Positions 12,222-20,881 of a DNA stretch of 64,000 bases are shown piece by piece. The DNA lies in NCBI GenBank assembly GCA_026874595.1, contig CM049309.1:67502926-67566925 (forward strand), in the 5' to 3' direction. Each line of letters opens with the position of its first letter. The first letter of the stretch is position 1. Source of the DNA: Sipunculus nudus (Eukaryota; Annelida; Sipuncula; Golfingiida; Sipunculidae). The notes under the pieces are model-generated. The model was not told the DNA's origin and did no database searches. It saw nothing but the letters and a program-made list of their open reading frames with translations. The position numbers were made by a program, and so were the translations under genes.

Positions 12222-12938
12222 GTGATGATGTACGCTCCCGAGGCAGCGGAAATCTTGCGCTTCTAAAGAAGCAACTGATTTTCACGCTGCCAGCTTTGAC
12301 CGTTCATGATATATTTAGACACCAGATGGCTGTTCGTTGTCCACTGAAATAAACGTGCGTATGATGTGACAAGCAGCCAATCAGATGCCAATAAACAAAC
12401 ACTCGACAGGCATCCTGACTCCGCCCATTGCTGCGCTTCAAGCGCCGCTTGATGAGTTTCCGGTCGAATTTAAATTGCTCCCTCTGCATTCTCGCATCAT
12501 CAACCGATTCGATTATGACATTATGACTGTGTTAGCGTAGCCATGTATCTGTTGTCTGCAGAACTGAAACCAGCCAGCGAGGTGTGCACGCAGCCTTTGT
12601 TGTTACGTTTCGTTTGAATTACAGCTCACCGGCCAAGTATCCTTTGTGCCCAAGGCCCTGAGCAAACCACGTCAGGGGCAATCCTCTCTGAGCCTGTGGC
12701 CTGTTCAGACGGTTACGCTGGGGGATGAGCTGTCACTCAAAAAGAAATGAATATGATTGGCTCCGTGTATTCCTCGCTTGGCTTTGTCTTCCAGCACAAG
12801 GTCTTATCTGATTGGACTAAAATACAGTGCTCCCCTCTGGTGTTGCAATTCAGGATACGAGGTCATAACAAACAGCGCCTTACGATATAGGTAGTAGCCC
12901 TATAGGTAAAGCGCTGTGTAAAGAGCGTAGTGATGATG
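12222..12938. other. 9-bp target-site duplication GTGATGATG around the MITE
   Basis: GTGATGATG at 12222-12230 and at 12930-12938 flanks the element exactly. Since the target is the GATGATG-rich minisatellite, part of the match could be by chance, but the second copy of the element has an unrelated 9-bp duplication of the same length. Confidence 0.8.
12231..12929. mobile_element. MULE-like MITE, copy A (699 bp)
   Basis: It begins TACGCTCCCGAGGCAGCGG and ends GCGCTGTGTAAAGAGCGTA, so the termini are inverted over TACGCTC/GAGCGTA and then imperfectly over CAGCG/CGCTG. It is nearly identical to 26064-26749 over its whole length. No ORF of transposase size is present. The 9-bp target duplication points to the Mutator (MuDR) superfamily, although the terminal repeat is short; P or hAT-like (8 bp) are less likely. 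It was inserted into the 29-bp minisatellite. Confidence 0.82.
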
Positions 12939-13039
12939 ACGAGGGTTAGGAGGTTGATGTGATGATGACGAGGGGCAGGATGTAGATGTGATGATGACGA
13001 GGAGCAGGAGGTAGGTGTATAATGAGGGGAGTGGACCTC

Positions 13040-13490
13040 AATGAATGATATATTTCCTTATGTATAACATGTTGAGTAGGGTTATCAACCTGCGACCCAC
13101 TCAATTTATATTTCGTTGGGTCTTAGACCTTCGACCTTTCCTAATGTATAACATGTTGAGCGGGGTCTTCGACCTGCGATTCATTGTGTCTTCGAGGTTC
13201 GCACCTCTTTTTGTAAAACATGTTCAGCTGGGTCTTCAACCTGCTACACTCTAAATGTATTATACATTTCGTCCCTATCAGCATATAATATACGACCTTG
13301 TCAATATATACAATGTACAGATCTGGGTCTTCAAATTACGACCCTATCAATATACAATATATAAAGCTGGGTCTTCAACCTACGACCCTATCAATATACA
13401 GCCGTACCAATATATAGGCCTAATACATAGAACAGGATGATCAAGTTAGATCAACCTACGACCCGCTCAATACATATAAAGCAGTAGTGT
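13040..13490. repeat. Degenerate ~60-bp tandem repeats
   Basis: Recurring pieces of the type GGGTCTTCAACCTRCGACC and CTATCAATATAC(A) with ATGTATAACATGTTGAGC spacers. At least six diverged units lie directly upstream of the LTR element. Confidence 0.6.
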
Positions 13491-13526
13491 CCTCGTACTC
13501 AATGCCTAATATAACTCCTGCAATGT

Positions 13527-13531
13527 ATAAC
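13527..13531. other. 5-bp target-site duplication (left), ATAAC
   Basis: ATAAC directly precedes the left LTR and is repeated at 18347-18351 directly after the right LTR. Five bases is the usual duplication length for Ty3/gypsy elements. Confidence 0.93.
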
Positions 13532-13663
13532 TGTGGTATCTCACCAAGCGCACTTGCTACAGCAGTGCTGCCACCTCGTGGCGATTGTATGTGTTTATAA
13601 AGATGTATGGTAATGGCTATTGCGTTGTGTTAGTCCCGCTGTCCAACTTCCACAGATACGACA
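13532..13663 (+). repeat. 5' LTR (132 bp)
   Basis: It begins TGTGGTATCTCACC and ends CAGATACGACA. It differs from the 3' LTR at three of 132 positions (about 2.3 percent): C/T in CCACCTCGTGG, T/A in TTTATAAAG, and G/A in ATTGCGTTG. This LTR carries TATAAA at 13596-13601, a plausible promoter TATA box. Confidence 0.96.
13596..13601 (+). promoter_or_regulatory. TATA-box candidate in the 5' LTR
   Basis: TATAAA at LTR offset 64. The same offset in the 3' LTR reads AATAAA (18279-18284), a polyadenylation signal; one base differs. Confidence 0.5.
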
Positions 13664-13666
13664 AGT

Positions 13667-13686
13667 TGGCGACGTGTCTGGGATTG
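13667..13686 (+). other. Primer binding site, tRNA-Ser(GCT)-like
   Basis: TGGCGACGTGTCTGGGATTG starts 3 bp after the LTR. TGGCGACG and TGGGATT are complementary to the 3' end of eukaryotic tRNA-Ser(GCT) (from memory, ending ATCCCATCCTCGTCG-CCA), with a mismatched block in the middle. The position fits a minus-strand primer site; the tRNA identity is probable, not certain. Confidence 0.7.
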
Positions 13687-13851
13687 ATAAACCCAAGGAC
13701 TTATGTCATCCAGAGCCCTATGGATAGCTCGTTGGATTTTCACTTGGGAGAATCGCCGGTCGGACTGTCAATTCTGCCGTGAGTAGATTTTGCGCTGTTG
13801 AGCGATAATAGGAGGTTTTGTAAATCACGTGGCTGCCAGGGACTTGCAAAA

Positions 13852-14757
13852 ATGGCACAAGCAAGGCCGCTAATTGGGAACATAGGGGAATACCAACCTG
13901 ATAAAGAGGACTGGCTAAATTACCAGAAACGTATTGAAGTTTGGTTTAAAGCTAATCGGGTTTCTGAAGATGATAAAGTGTGCGTCTTCTTAGCACTGAT
14001 TGGGGCGCAGGCGTTTGAACTTTTGAGCTCATATTTGACCCCCACAGACCCGATGGACAAGACATATGATGAACTAACTCAGGTTTTAACTGATCATTAC
14101 ATACAGAAACGAAATATTATCAGTGAAAGAGTTGAGTTCAGGGAACGTAAACAAAAGCCAGGAGAATCAGTGTCACAATTTATTGTGGAGTTAAAGAGAC
14201 TGAGTAGGTATTGTGATTATGGAGATCAGCTTGATATAAATTTAAGAGACACTTTTGTTTGGGGTTTGAAAGATGTAGCTATAAAGAAAAAGCTGCTGAC
14301 AATTGAAGCTCTAACATGGCAAAAGGCCACAGAACAAGCACTTTCTATGGAAAGAGCTGATCAAGATATACATGCTCAGGCTGCTCAAGGTCATGGTCAT
14401 ACACCTGGAGATAATACAGTAAGCAGAGTAACTGCAAAAGGCCATAAAGTTAATGCCGGTGGCAGAAGAGACTTTAAGCAAACTTGTGATAGGTGCCTAG
14501 GAAATCATACTACACCTAACTGCCCATACATCAGAGAAAAATGCCACAAATGTCATAAGTTAGGGCATCTTAAAAGAGCCTGTAGAACTAAGGGTAATAC
14601 AGCTGCTACAGACAGAATGCCCAGACCCAGTGTTTCTCATCGCAGGCAGCCAAGGGGTAGACCTTATCAAGTGTCATCATTGGAACCAGACAATGATACA
14701 GAGGTTGAAGAAGAAACTGTGTCGATGAATAATTCTTCTTTGTACTCAATTGACTAA
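13852..14757 (+). CDS. gag: Gag (capsid and nucleocapsid) of the gypsy element
   Basis: 301 codons from ATG at 13852 (MAQARPLIGNIGEY) to TAA at 14755-14757. The frame is open a little further upstream but without an ATG, so I chose this start, 188 bp after the LTR. Residues ~1-170 form a retrotransposon-gag capsid-like domain (WLNYQKRIEVWFKAN; YDELTQVLTDHY; FRERKQKPGESVSQFIVELK). Two zinc knuckles follow: a variant CX2CX3HX4C at ~212-224 and a classical CX2CX4HX4C at ~231-244 (CHKCHKLGHLKRAC), in a basic context for RNA binding. An acidic tail precedes the stop. The next reading frame continues in the same frame directly after the stop codon. Confidence 0.9.
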   Translation: MAQARPLIGNIGEYQPDKEDWLNYQKRIEVWFKANRVSEDDKVCVFLALIGAQAFELLSSYLTPTDPMDKTYDELTQVLTDHYIQKRNIISERVEFRERKQKPGESVSQFIVELKRLSRYCDYGDQLDINLRDTFVWGLKDVAIKKKLLTIEALTWQKATEQALSMERADQDIHAQAAQGHGHTPGDNTVSRVTAKGHKVNAGGRRDFKQTCDRCLGNHTTPNCPYIREKCHKCHKLGHLKRACRTKGNTAATDRMPRPSVSHRRQPRGRPYQVSSLEPDNDTEVEEETVSMNNSSLYSID

Positions 14758-15918
14758 CAGCAGTGTAGTGACTCTTCAAGGGAAGTTAAAGTTGAGTTGA
14801 CAGTTGCAGGTAAGGCACTGATATTTACTGTGGACACGGCGGCTGCTTTATCAGTTGTAGCAGAAGCTACTTACCATAAGGTATTGTCACATGTAACATT
14901 AAAGCCAAGCACGGTGACACTGAGGAGCTACTCAGGGGACTTTATACCAGTCATAGGTGAGTTGTCAGTTCCTGTGAGTTACGGTGATCAAAAAGAAGTG
15001 CTATCATTGGTAGTAGTGAGTGGAAGCAGAGTTTCACTTTTAGGACGAGACTGGTTAAGTAAGTTGAAACTTAACTGGAGAGAAATTTTCAGTATTCTTA
15101 CCAGTGATAAAGTTCAGGAGTTACTCACCAAGTACTCAGGTGTGTTTAAAGCTGAAGTGGGCACTATTAAACACTTCAAGGCTGATATAAAGTTGCAAGA
15201 GAACGCAAGACCCATATTCAAGAAAGCTCGCCCAGTGCCATATGCTTTAAAGGATAAACTCAGTACAGAGTTAAACAGACTTGAAAGTGCAGGTGTAATA
15301 AAGAAAGTAGAGAGAAGCCTATGGGCTTCCCCTGTGGTGACTGTACCCAAGAGCGATAAAACTGTTCGTATTTGTGGGGACAACAAAGTAACTATCAACA
15401 AGTTAGTGGAGAAAGACCCCTATCCTCTTCCGACAGCAGAGGATTTATTTGCATCAGTTGCTGGAGGTAAAGTTTTCTCCAAAATTGATTTAAGCCATGC
15501 ATATCAGCAACTTGAGCTCACAGAGTCTTCTAAGGAGCTTTTGACCATAAACACCCACCAGGGGGTGTATCAGTACCAACGTCTTAACTATGGAGTGACT
15601 ATGGCGCCTGCAATATTTCAGTCTGTAATGGACCGTATATTAAACGGGTTAGATGGTGTGTGTTGTTTCCTGGACGATGTGCTACTGAGCTCTAAATCAG
15701 TTGAGGAGCATATAGTGCTACTTGAGGAAGTTCTACAGAGACTGCAGAGCCATGGTGTTGTAGCCAAAATGTCAAAATGTTGTTTCATGGTCTCTGAGGT
15801 AGAATACCTAGGCCACAAGATTAATGCAGAGGGATTGCATTGTACCACAGAGAAAATAAAGGCTATTCAGAATGCTAAAGCACCTACAAATGTGTCAGAA
15901 CTCCGAACATTTTTTTAG
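14758..15918 (+). CDS. pol: Pol part 1: protease and reverse transcriptase, ends at frameshift
   Basis: The frame is open directly after the gag TAA and in the same frame. It has no ATG before the middle of RT, so it can only be made by reading through the gag stop (or the stop is a mutation). Aspartic protease: VDTAAA where the family has D-T/S-G, so the catalytic triplet is DTA; the later LLGRDWL block is normal. RT: VRICGD, FSKIDLSHAYQQL, YGVTMAPAIFQ, and the catalytic box CFLDDVLL with FLDD at 15667-15678. The thumb follows to ELRTFF, then TAG. The break falls in a run of seven T at the conserved FLG/YY junction. Confidence 0.9.
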   Translation, partial: QQCSDSSREVKVELTVAGKALIFTVDTAAALSVVAEATYHKVLSHVTLKPSTVTLRSYSGDFIPVIGELSVPVSYGDQKEVLSLVVVSGSRVSLLGRDWLSKLKLNWREIFSILTSDKVQELLTKYSGVFKAEVGTIKHFKADIKLQENARPIFKKARPVPYALKDKLSTELNRLESAGVIKKVERSLWASPVVTVPKSDKTVRICGDNKVTINKLVEKDPYPLPTAEDLFASVAGGKVFSKIDLSHAYQQLELTESSKELLTINTHQGVYQYQRLNYGVTMAPAIFQSVMDRILNGLDGVCCFLDDVLLSSKSVEEHIVLLEEVLQRLQSHGVVAKMSKCCFMVSEVEYLGHKINAEGLHCTTEKIKAIQNAKAPTNVSELRTFF

Positions 15919-18004
15919 GTATAGTGGGTATTATGCAAAGTTCTTACCAGACCTAGCCACAACCTTTGCCCCTCTGTACGAGTTACTGCAGAAAGACCGA
16001 AGATGGCTATGGACTTCTGAGTGTGAGAAAGCACTCAATAAGGTAAAAGAACAACTCATGAGTGACAGAGTATTAGCACATTATGACACTCAAAAACCCA
16101 TCACGCTAGCATGTGATGCTTCACAATATGGATTGGGAGTAGTTATCTCGCATCAGATGGAAAATGGTGTAGAGCGTCCCATCGCGTTCGCTTCGCGTAC
16201 TCTCACACAAGCAGAAAAGAACTATTCTCAAATCGAGAAAGAGGCTTTGGGAATAATCTTTGGTGTAACCAAGTTTCACAAGTACTTGTATGGTCGACGA
16301 TTCACCTTAATTACAGACCATAAGCCGCTGCCCACCATATTTGGACCTCACACGGAAGTTCCTACACTAGCTGCTTTGCAATTGCAAAGATGGGCGTTAA
16401 TACTGATGGCTTATGACTATGATATAAAATACAGGAAGTCTGAAGATCATGGAAATGCAGATATGTTATCTAGGTTTCCAGAACCAGGGTCTACATTAGC
16501 TACTGAATTGGAGGTTAACTATTTCAGTGTGACCGATGAACTGCCAGTTTCAGCACAAGACATAAGTGAATACACTCGTAGGGACCCTGTGTTGTCTAAG
16601 GTAATGCATTATATTATGAATGGCTGGCCATGCAAGGTACAAGATGTAGCACTACAGGATTACTTCCGTCGGAGAAACGAATTATCCATGGATCAAGGCT
16701 GTATTCTTTGGGGCTATAGAGTGGTCATACCACCGAAATACCGAGCCAGGTTAGTACAAGAGTTACATCATGAGCATTTTGGTATTGTTAAAATGAAGGG
16801 AATGGCCAGAAGCTATTTTTGGTACCCCAAGTTAGATCAGGATATTGAAAGTTTAGTTGAATCATGTGCAGTTTGTTTATCTGTGAGACAAAATCCGGTC
16901 GCAGCACCCTTGATACCATGGCCATATCCGAACCATCCATGGGAGCGTGTGCATATTGATTTCGGTTACTTAGATGGTGTCAATTATTTGATTTTAGTGG
17001 ATGCTTACAGCAAGTGGGTTGAGGTGGAGGACATGCACTCTACAACTGCAGATAAAGTGATAACAGTGCTACGTAGTTGGTTTGCTAGATTTGGTTTGCC
17101 ACAGACACTGGTATCAGATAATGGACCCAAGTTTGCATCTGCAGAGTTGAAGGATTTCTTAAGCAGAAATGGAGTACAGCATAAGCTAATTCCTCCATAC
17201 CACCCACAGTCAAATGGGGCAGCAGAAAATATGGTTAAAACTGTAAAACAGACATTAAAAAAGCAGTTGTTAGCTGAACAACAGGGACAGGAAGTAAAAC
17301 TGACCCCTAAACAGAACCTGGACAATTTCTTACTGACATACAGAACCATGCCGCATGTTACAACAGGAGTACCCCCTGCGGAGTTATTCCTGAAACGGCA
17401 ACTTCGAACACGGTTGAGTTTGATAAAACCCGACCAAATGTACAAAGTCAAGAATAAACAAGCTAAACAAGTTGGGTATCATGACCAGAAGGGAGTAAAG
17501 CTTCGTGAATTCCTTCCTAAAGAAAATTTGCGCGGGCGTAATCACAGAGGAGGAAAGGAGAAATGGATAAAAGGTCATGTGATCAAACGGCTTGGTCCTG
17601 AGTCATACCTGGTGCAGGTAGGACCAAAAATTCGCTATGTACATGTAGATCATCTCATTAAGTCTGGAGAATGTGCTACAGATCCCATTAACAGAGATGA
17701 TGATCTTGCAGTAGATAAAGATCTACATGCTTCTATAAGTGTACCGCAGTCAGACATACCAACAGAGTCTGTTGATTCACCAGAGTCTGATTTAGTGTCA
17801 GTGTCAACCGCAGAGCCGATAGCGGAATCATCAGATCCTTCACCTGATTCCTCGGCTGTTATTCCACCTATCACGGATGGTCAGGTGTCAGATCCGCCAG
17901 TGAGTGATTCTTCAGGAGAATCTAATAATGTTGTGCCAGTTGCAGTGAGACGGAACCACCCCCGAAACAGGAAGAAACCACAACGTCTAATTGAAACCAT
18001 ATAA
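15872..18004 (+). CDS. pol: Pol part 2: RNase H and integrase, shifted frame
   Basis: Overlaps the previous frame by 47 bases in the +1-shifted frame; the ATG at 15872 is probably not a real start. RNase H: D82 (CDAS), E122/E124 (IEKEAL), D149 (TDHKPL), D197 (ADMLSR). Integrase: zinc-binding H299, H302, C332, C335; catalytic D363 (HIDFG), D416 (SDNGPKF) and E452 (GAAENM) with the D-35-E spacing; a C-terminal GPESYLV motif like the GPY/F module. The last ~110 residues are Ser/Pro/Asp-rich, ending in a basic NHPRNRKKPQR tail. All key catalytic residues are intact. No chromodomain. Confidence 0.9.
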   Translation: MLKHLQMCQNSEHFFRYSGYYAKFLPDLATTFAPLYELLQKDRRWLWTSECEKALNKVKEQLMSDRVLAHYDTQKPITLACDASQYGLGVVISHQMENGVERPIAFASRTLTQAEKNYSQIEKEALGIIFGVTKFHKYLYGRRFTLITDHKPLPTIFGPHTEVPTLAALQLQRWALILMAYDYDIKYRKSEDHGNADMLSRFPEPGSTLATELEVNYFSVTDELPVSAQDISEYTRRDPVLSKVMHYIMNGWPCKVQDVALQDYFRRRNELSMDQGCILWGYRVVIPPKYRARLVQELHHEHFGIVKMKGMARSYFWYPKLDQDIESLVESCAVCLSVRQNPVAAPLIPWPYPNHPWERVHIDFGYLDGVNYLILVDAYSKWVEVEDMHSTTADKVITVLRSWFARFGLPQTLVSDNGPKFASAELKDFLSRNGVQHKLIPPYHPQSNGAAENMVKTVKQTLKKQLLAEQQGQEVKLTPKQNLDNFLLTYRTMPHVTTGVPPAELFLKRQLRTRLSLIKPDQMYKVKNKQAKQVGYHDQKGVKLREFLPKENLRGRNHRGGKEKWIKGHVIKRLGPESYLVQVGPKIRYVHVDHLIKSGECATDPINRDDDLAVDKDLHASISVPQSDIPTESVDSPESDLVSVSTAEPIAESSDPSPDSSAVIPPITDGQVSDPPVSDSSGESNNVVPVAVRRNHPRNRKKPQRLIETI

Positions 18005-18202
18005 TATGTTTATTCAGTAAATTATCATTTATGTCAAAGTGCATATACATCTGTGAAATTTTGGAACCTGAAAATTATAAAAGACATTCTCAAGGACAAT
18101 ATTTGTGTGAAACCAGCATTTAACTATGTGTAAAACTGTCATAATATTATTTATATTTCAACAAGTATTTTAGAGGCTTAAAAAGGTAATATTCAGCATA
18201 AT

Positions 18203-18214
18203 GGAAAGGGGAAA
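18203..18214 (+). other. Polypurine tract
   Basis: GGAAAGGGGAAA abuts the TG of the 3' LTR, the expected plus-strand primer site. Confidence 0.88.
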
Positions 18215-18346
18215 TGTGGTATCTCACCAAGCGCACTTGCTACAGCAGTGCTGCCACTTCGTGGCGATTGTATGTGTTAATAAAGATGTATGGTAATGGC
18301 TATTGCATTGTGTTAGTCCCGCTGTCCAACTTCCACAGATACGACA
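18215..18346 (+). repeat. 3' LTR (132 bp)
   Basis: Same length as the 5' LTR with three substitutions. It contains AATAAA at 18279-18284, a plausible polyadenylation signal, where the 5' LTR has TATAAA. Confidence 0.96.
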
Positions 18347-18351
18347 ATAAC
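18347..18351. other. 5-bp target-site duplication (right), ATAAC
   Basis: Matches 13527-13531. Confidence 0.93.
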
Positions 18352-18352
18352 T

Positions 18353-19805
18353 TCATGCAATCTTAGGAATATTGCATTGTGCAGGGTTTCGAATTACTCC
18401 CCTCTCATCCCAGATAGATATTACTCGAGTGTTTATCGTTATAAATGTATCAAGCGAAGGTTCAGTCACTGCGTCTGAATTAACACTTGTTATGCCCTGT
18501 TTGGTGGTCCATGAACCCAGCATGTCGACCTGCAGCTTGGTCCTGTTCATGTCAGGTAAAGAGGACCATGACCTTCGTGTCACGTGACCTCTACTAGATG
18601 GGTCACTCTCGAGGAATTCAACTCCACAGTTGTCGCTAGGTGGCTCTAGTTGTTTAGAAACCAGTTATTACTCTGTCATATGGAGGCAGTCTTTCCTAAA
18701 TCTCAGGGTGGAAACGGAGGTCAGAATTGGCTTTCTTCTTGAGGTCATATTTCGTTAACCTGATATGCAATTTTTCGTCAAGTCACCAGGTGTGTACAGA
18801 CTGATATTATAATCAGTATTCATGTTAATTTGGTCATTGTGTCCTGTAGCTTTCGTCAAAGTCGTGTCAGAATGAAGATCCATCGAAATACTCGGCTTTC
18901 CGCCGAGGGTGCCTCCCGAAACCTTCGTTTTCTTGGCGATGCTCTCTCCGGTAGTCATAGAGTCGTTGTCGTTCAGGGTGTCCCGCACAATATGGTCGCC
19001 CTTGGCGTTGATGGGTTCTACTATCATCAGCACAGAGTCAGGAATGTTGCTCAGGATGCCTGTGATTATCTTCTCAGTCTGGAGTTTGCCGACAGACTCG
19101 GCACTGGGTGACAACTCAGGTCACCACCTAAAACTTGACTCTCCTGATTGTAGTCGTTGATGGGAAGACTGAGGTCTATTAGTTGTGTGTGTTTGTAGTC
19201 CCTCAGTGACTCCGTCTCGCTCAAATCATCCACACTCTGGTGGTCAGTCTGGTCTTCGCCATTCTCGGACTCTGTTTTTTAAAAAAAGATTTTTATGGCC
19301 GTCGTCATTTTGGTGTCAGTGAGATAGTATGCCCAATGTTATACCATAAGTTTTCTGGTGAGACACTCCAGAAAATATCATGTCACCAGTAGAGTCCAGT
19401 GCTGCCGTGTGGCTGCAGCCGTCTATATTTGAGACGACTTGGTCTTCATAATTCAGGCTAAAACCGTTGATGTATTGCCTTTGAACACGCAGGGGTTATC
19501 GCTCAAACTTGAATAGTCATACATCTGAATAATGTTGCAATTCATGTCCATGTCTGAAATGGTAGAATAAACGCAACATGTGTCTGAAGCTGTCCCCAGG
19601 CTTGTCACCGTCGTCCTTCTGTCCTCTGTTATACGAATCATCTGTTCCCCTAAAACAGGTCCCAAGTTTTCTCGTCTGTTTCCACACGTTAACGGAGAGT
19701 TGCCACATCGTGCGGAACAGTCGGGAAAACCCTTCCTGTACACTTGCAGACTTATCTCTATCCTGACCCTGAAGACTGTCAGAACATGGACAATTTTCCT
19801 ACAAA
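18353..19805 (-). pseudogene. Frame-broken protein-like region, identity unknown
   Basis: Higher-GC block on the minus strand whose frames in turn read as natural protein but do not stay open together. The pieces are a Cys-containing frame at 19743-19453; a shifted frame through about 19325 (NGFSLNYEDQVVSNIDG); a frame at about 19275-19075 (SVDDLSETESLRDYKHTQLI); then 19114-18755 (ILSNIPDSVLMIVEPINAKG); and 18583-18353. Content is Ser/Thr/Asp-rich with no membrane segment or domain I recognise. Either a decayed gene or several exons whose splice sites I could not place. An alternative ORF on the plus strand (18830-19111) looks like a shadow. Confidence 0.35.
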
Positions 19806-19913
19806 TATAATATAATATAATATAATATAATATAATATAATATAATATAATATAATATGATATGATATAATATAATATAATATAATATAATATAATATAA
19901 TATAATATAATAT
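19806..19913. repeat. (TATAA)n microsatellite
   Basis: About twenty units of a 5-bp TATAA repeat with two TATGA variants, followed by AT-rich low-complexity DNA to about 20230. Confidence 0.92.
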
Positions 19914-20696
19914 TATTAATATAATCTAATATATTTCCACAAAATATTATATAATAAAAAATAAAATAAGATATAATATATGTTATAGTACAATATAATA
20001 CAAATTAGCATTATATATACTATGTATCATTATATAAGATATAATATACTGCAAAAATATTACATTTTACACTATTCAAACCAACACAATAGAAGATGAT
20101 ATGACTATGATTTAATAAAATATAAATTATAATTAAATATTTTAGTAGATTATTAATAATTATTAAGTTATATTAATTAGCAATAAATTATAAAATTACT
20201 ATAAGAATTATTATTTTAATACGCTTCATATATTTCATTAAAAGGTGGTATGTCTGAGCACTTGTACCGAATCGAAAAGAATATATTGAAGCTTCAGGTC
20301 TAGTAGTATATATTATGTATATAACAAGTTTCGTCTGTGACTGTGTCTCGTATATTTAATTCAGAATTTGGATTTTCCTGAAAACTGTTATTGGGTAAAA
20401 TACTTTATTTTTCTTTCTATATTTAAAGCTAATGCATGCAATATGTTATGTTATATAACCTTTTCACTGTGACACTGGGAAGATACCCGCACTTAATTTT
20501 TTTAATAGCTATTCAGCAAACTCATGCAAAGCTACGAATTAATGTGACTTGTCTATATATTGTTGTTGAGATGAAATCCACCAAACTGGATGTGTATATA
20601 TATGTATGTGTGTGTGCGGTACTGTCTGTAGATTTGATAACCTGGAAACAAAGCACCCCCGGGCTAACGAAGACCATGGGTGGCACTAATGGACAC

Positions 20697-20881
20697 CAGA
20701 AGTAGATCAAGGGAGGGGGAGTCCAGGGGCTCCGGACCTCCCTCTTTTTCAGCCGCCGCAATCTTAAGGGTTTCAGACCAATTTTGCGGCCTGGACCCCC
20801 CTTTTCCAGGCCTAGGGACCCATTTTTAGGTTTTAACATAAGAACTTATCGATTGGACCCCTCCTCCTGGATCCACCCCTG
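20697..20881. mobile_element. Short hAT-like MITE candidate
   Basis: The right end, read on the minus strand, begins CAGGGGTGGATCCAGGAGGA. The left end begins CAGAAGTAGATCAAGGGAGG, an imperfect inverted repeat of ~28 bp. CAGNGGCGGATC-type ends are a frequent signature of hAT-related short elements (from memory). No target duplication is visible, so the call is tentative. Confidence 0.35.

Larger units (their letters stand above)
11500..13020. repeat. 29-bp minisatellite, interrupted by a MITE
   Basis: About 25 units of a 29-bp repeat (consensus GATGATGACGAGGAGCAGGA plus GGTTGATGT, with variants GGATCAGG, GGGTTAGG and GGTAAATG) run to 12230, and about three more follow from 12930 to about 13020. 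The interruption at 12231-12929 is an inserted element. Because 29 is not a multiple of three and all three minus-strand frames of the unit lack stops, a 262-codon ORF (11497-12285, minus) is produced with a 29-residue peptide period. I treat it as non-coding. Confidence 0.93.
13532..18346 (+). mobile_element. Full-length Ty3/gypsy LTR retrotransposon (4815 bp)
   Basis: Two 132-bp LTRs (TG...CA) are flanked by an ATAAC duplication, with a tRNA primer site 3 bp inside the left LTR and a polypurine tract abutting the right LTR. The order is gag, protease, reverse transcriptase, RNase H, integrase, so integrase is downstream of RT, which defines Ty3/gypsy rather than Ty1/copia. No envelope-like ORF and no chromodomain are seen. 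RT and RNase H wording (GVTMAPAIFQ, FLDD, LYGRRFTLITDHKPL) resembles the Mag/K02A2.6-like group. The coding region is broken at 14755-14757 (in-frame stop) and near 15908-15918 (frameshift), so this copy is probably not autonomous as it stands. Confidence 0.96.

Noticed and set aside
11497-12285. 262-codon Ser/His-rich ORF on the minus strand
   Set aside because: Produced by a stop-free 29-bp minisatellite read in rotating frames.
13798-13851. An 18-codon upstream extension of Gag beginning at TTG
   Set aside because: There is no ATG in it; the first ATG at 13852 is preferred.
17005-17874. Minus-strand ORFs opposite integrase
   Set aside because: Shadows of the pol frame, which has intact catalytic residues on the plus strand.
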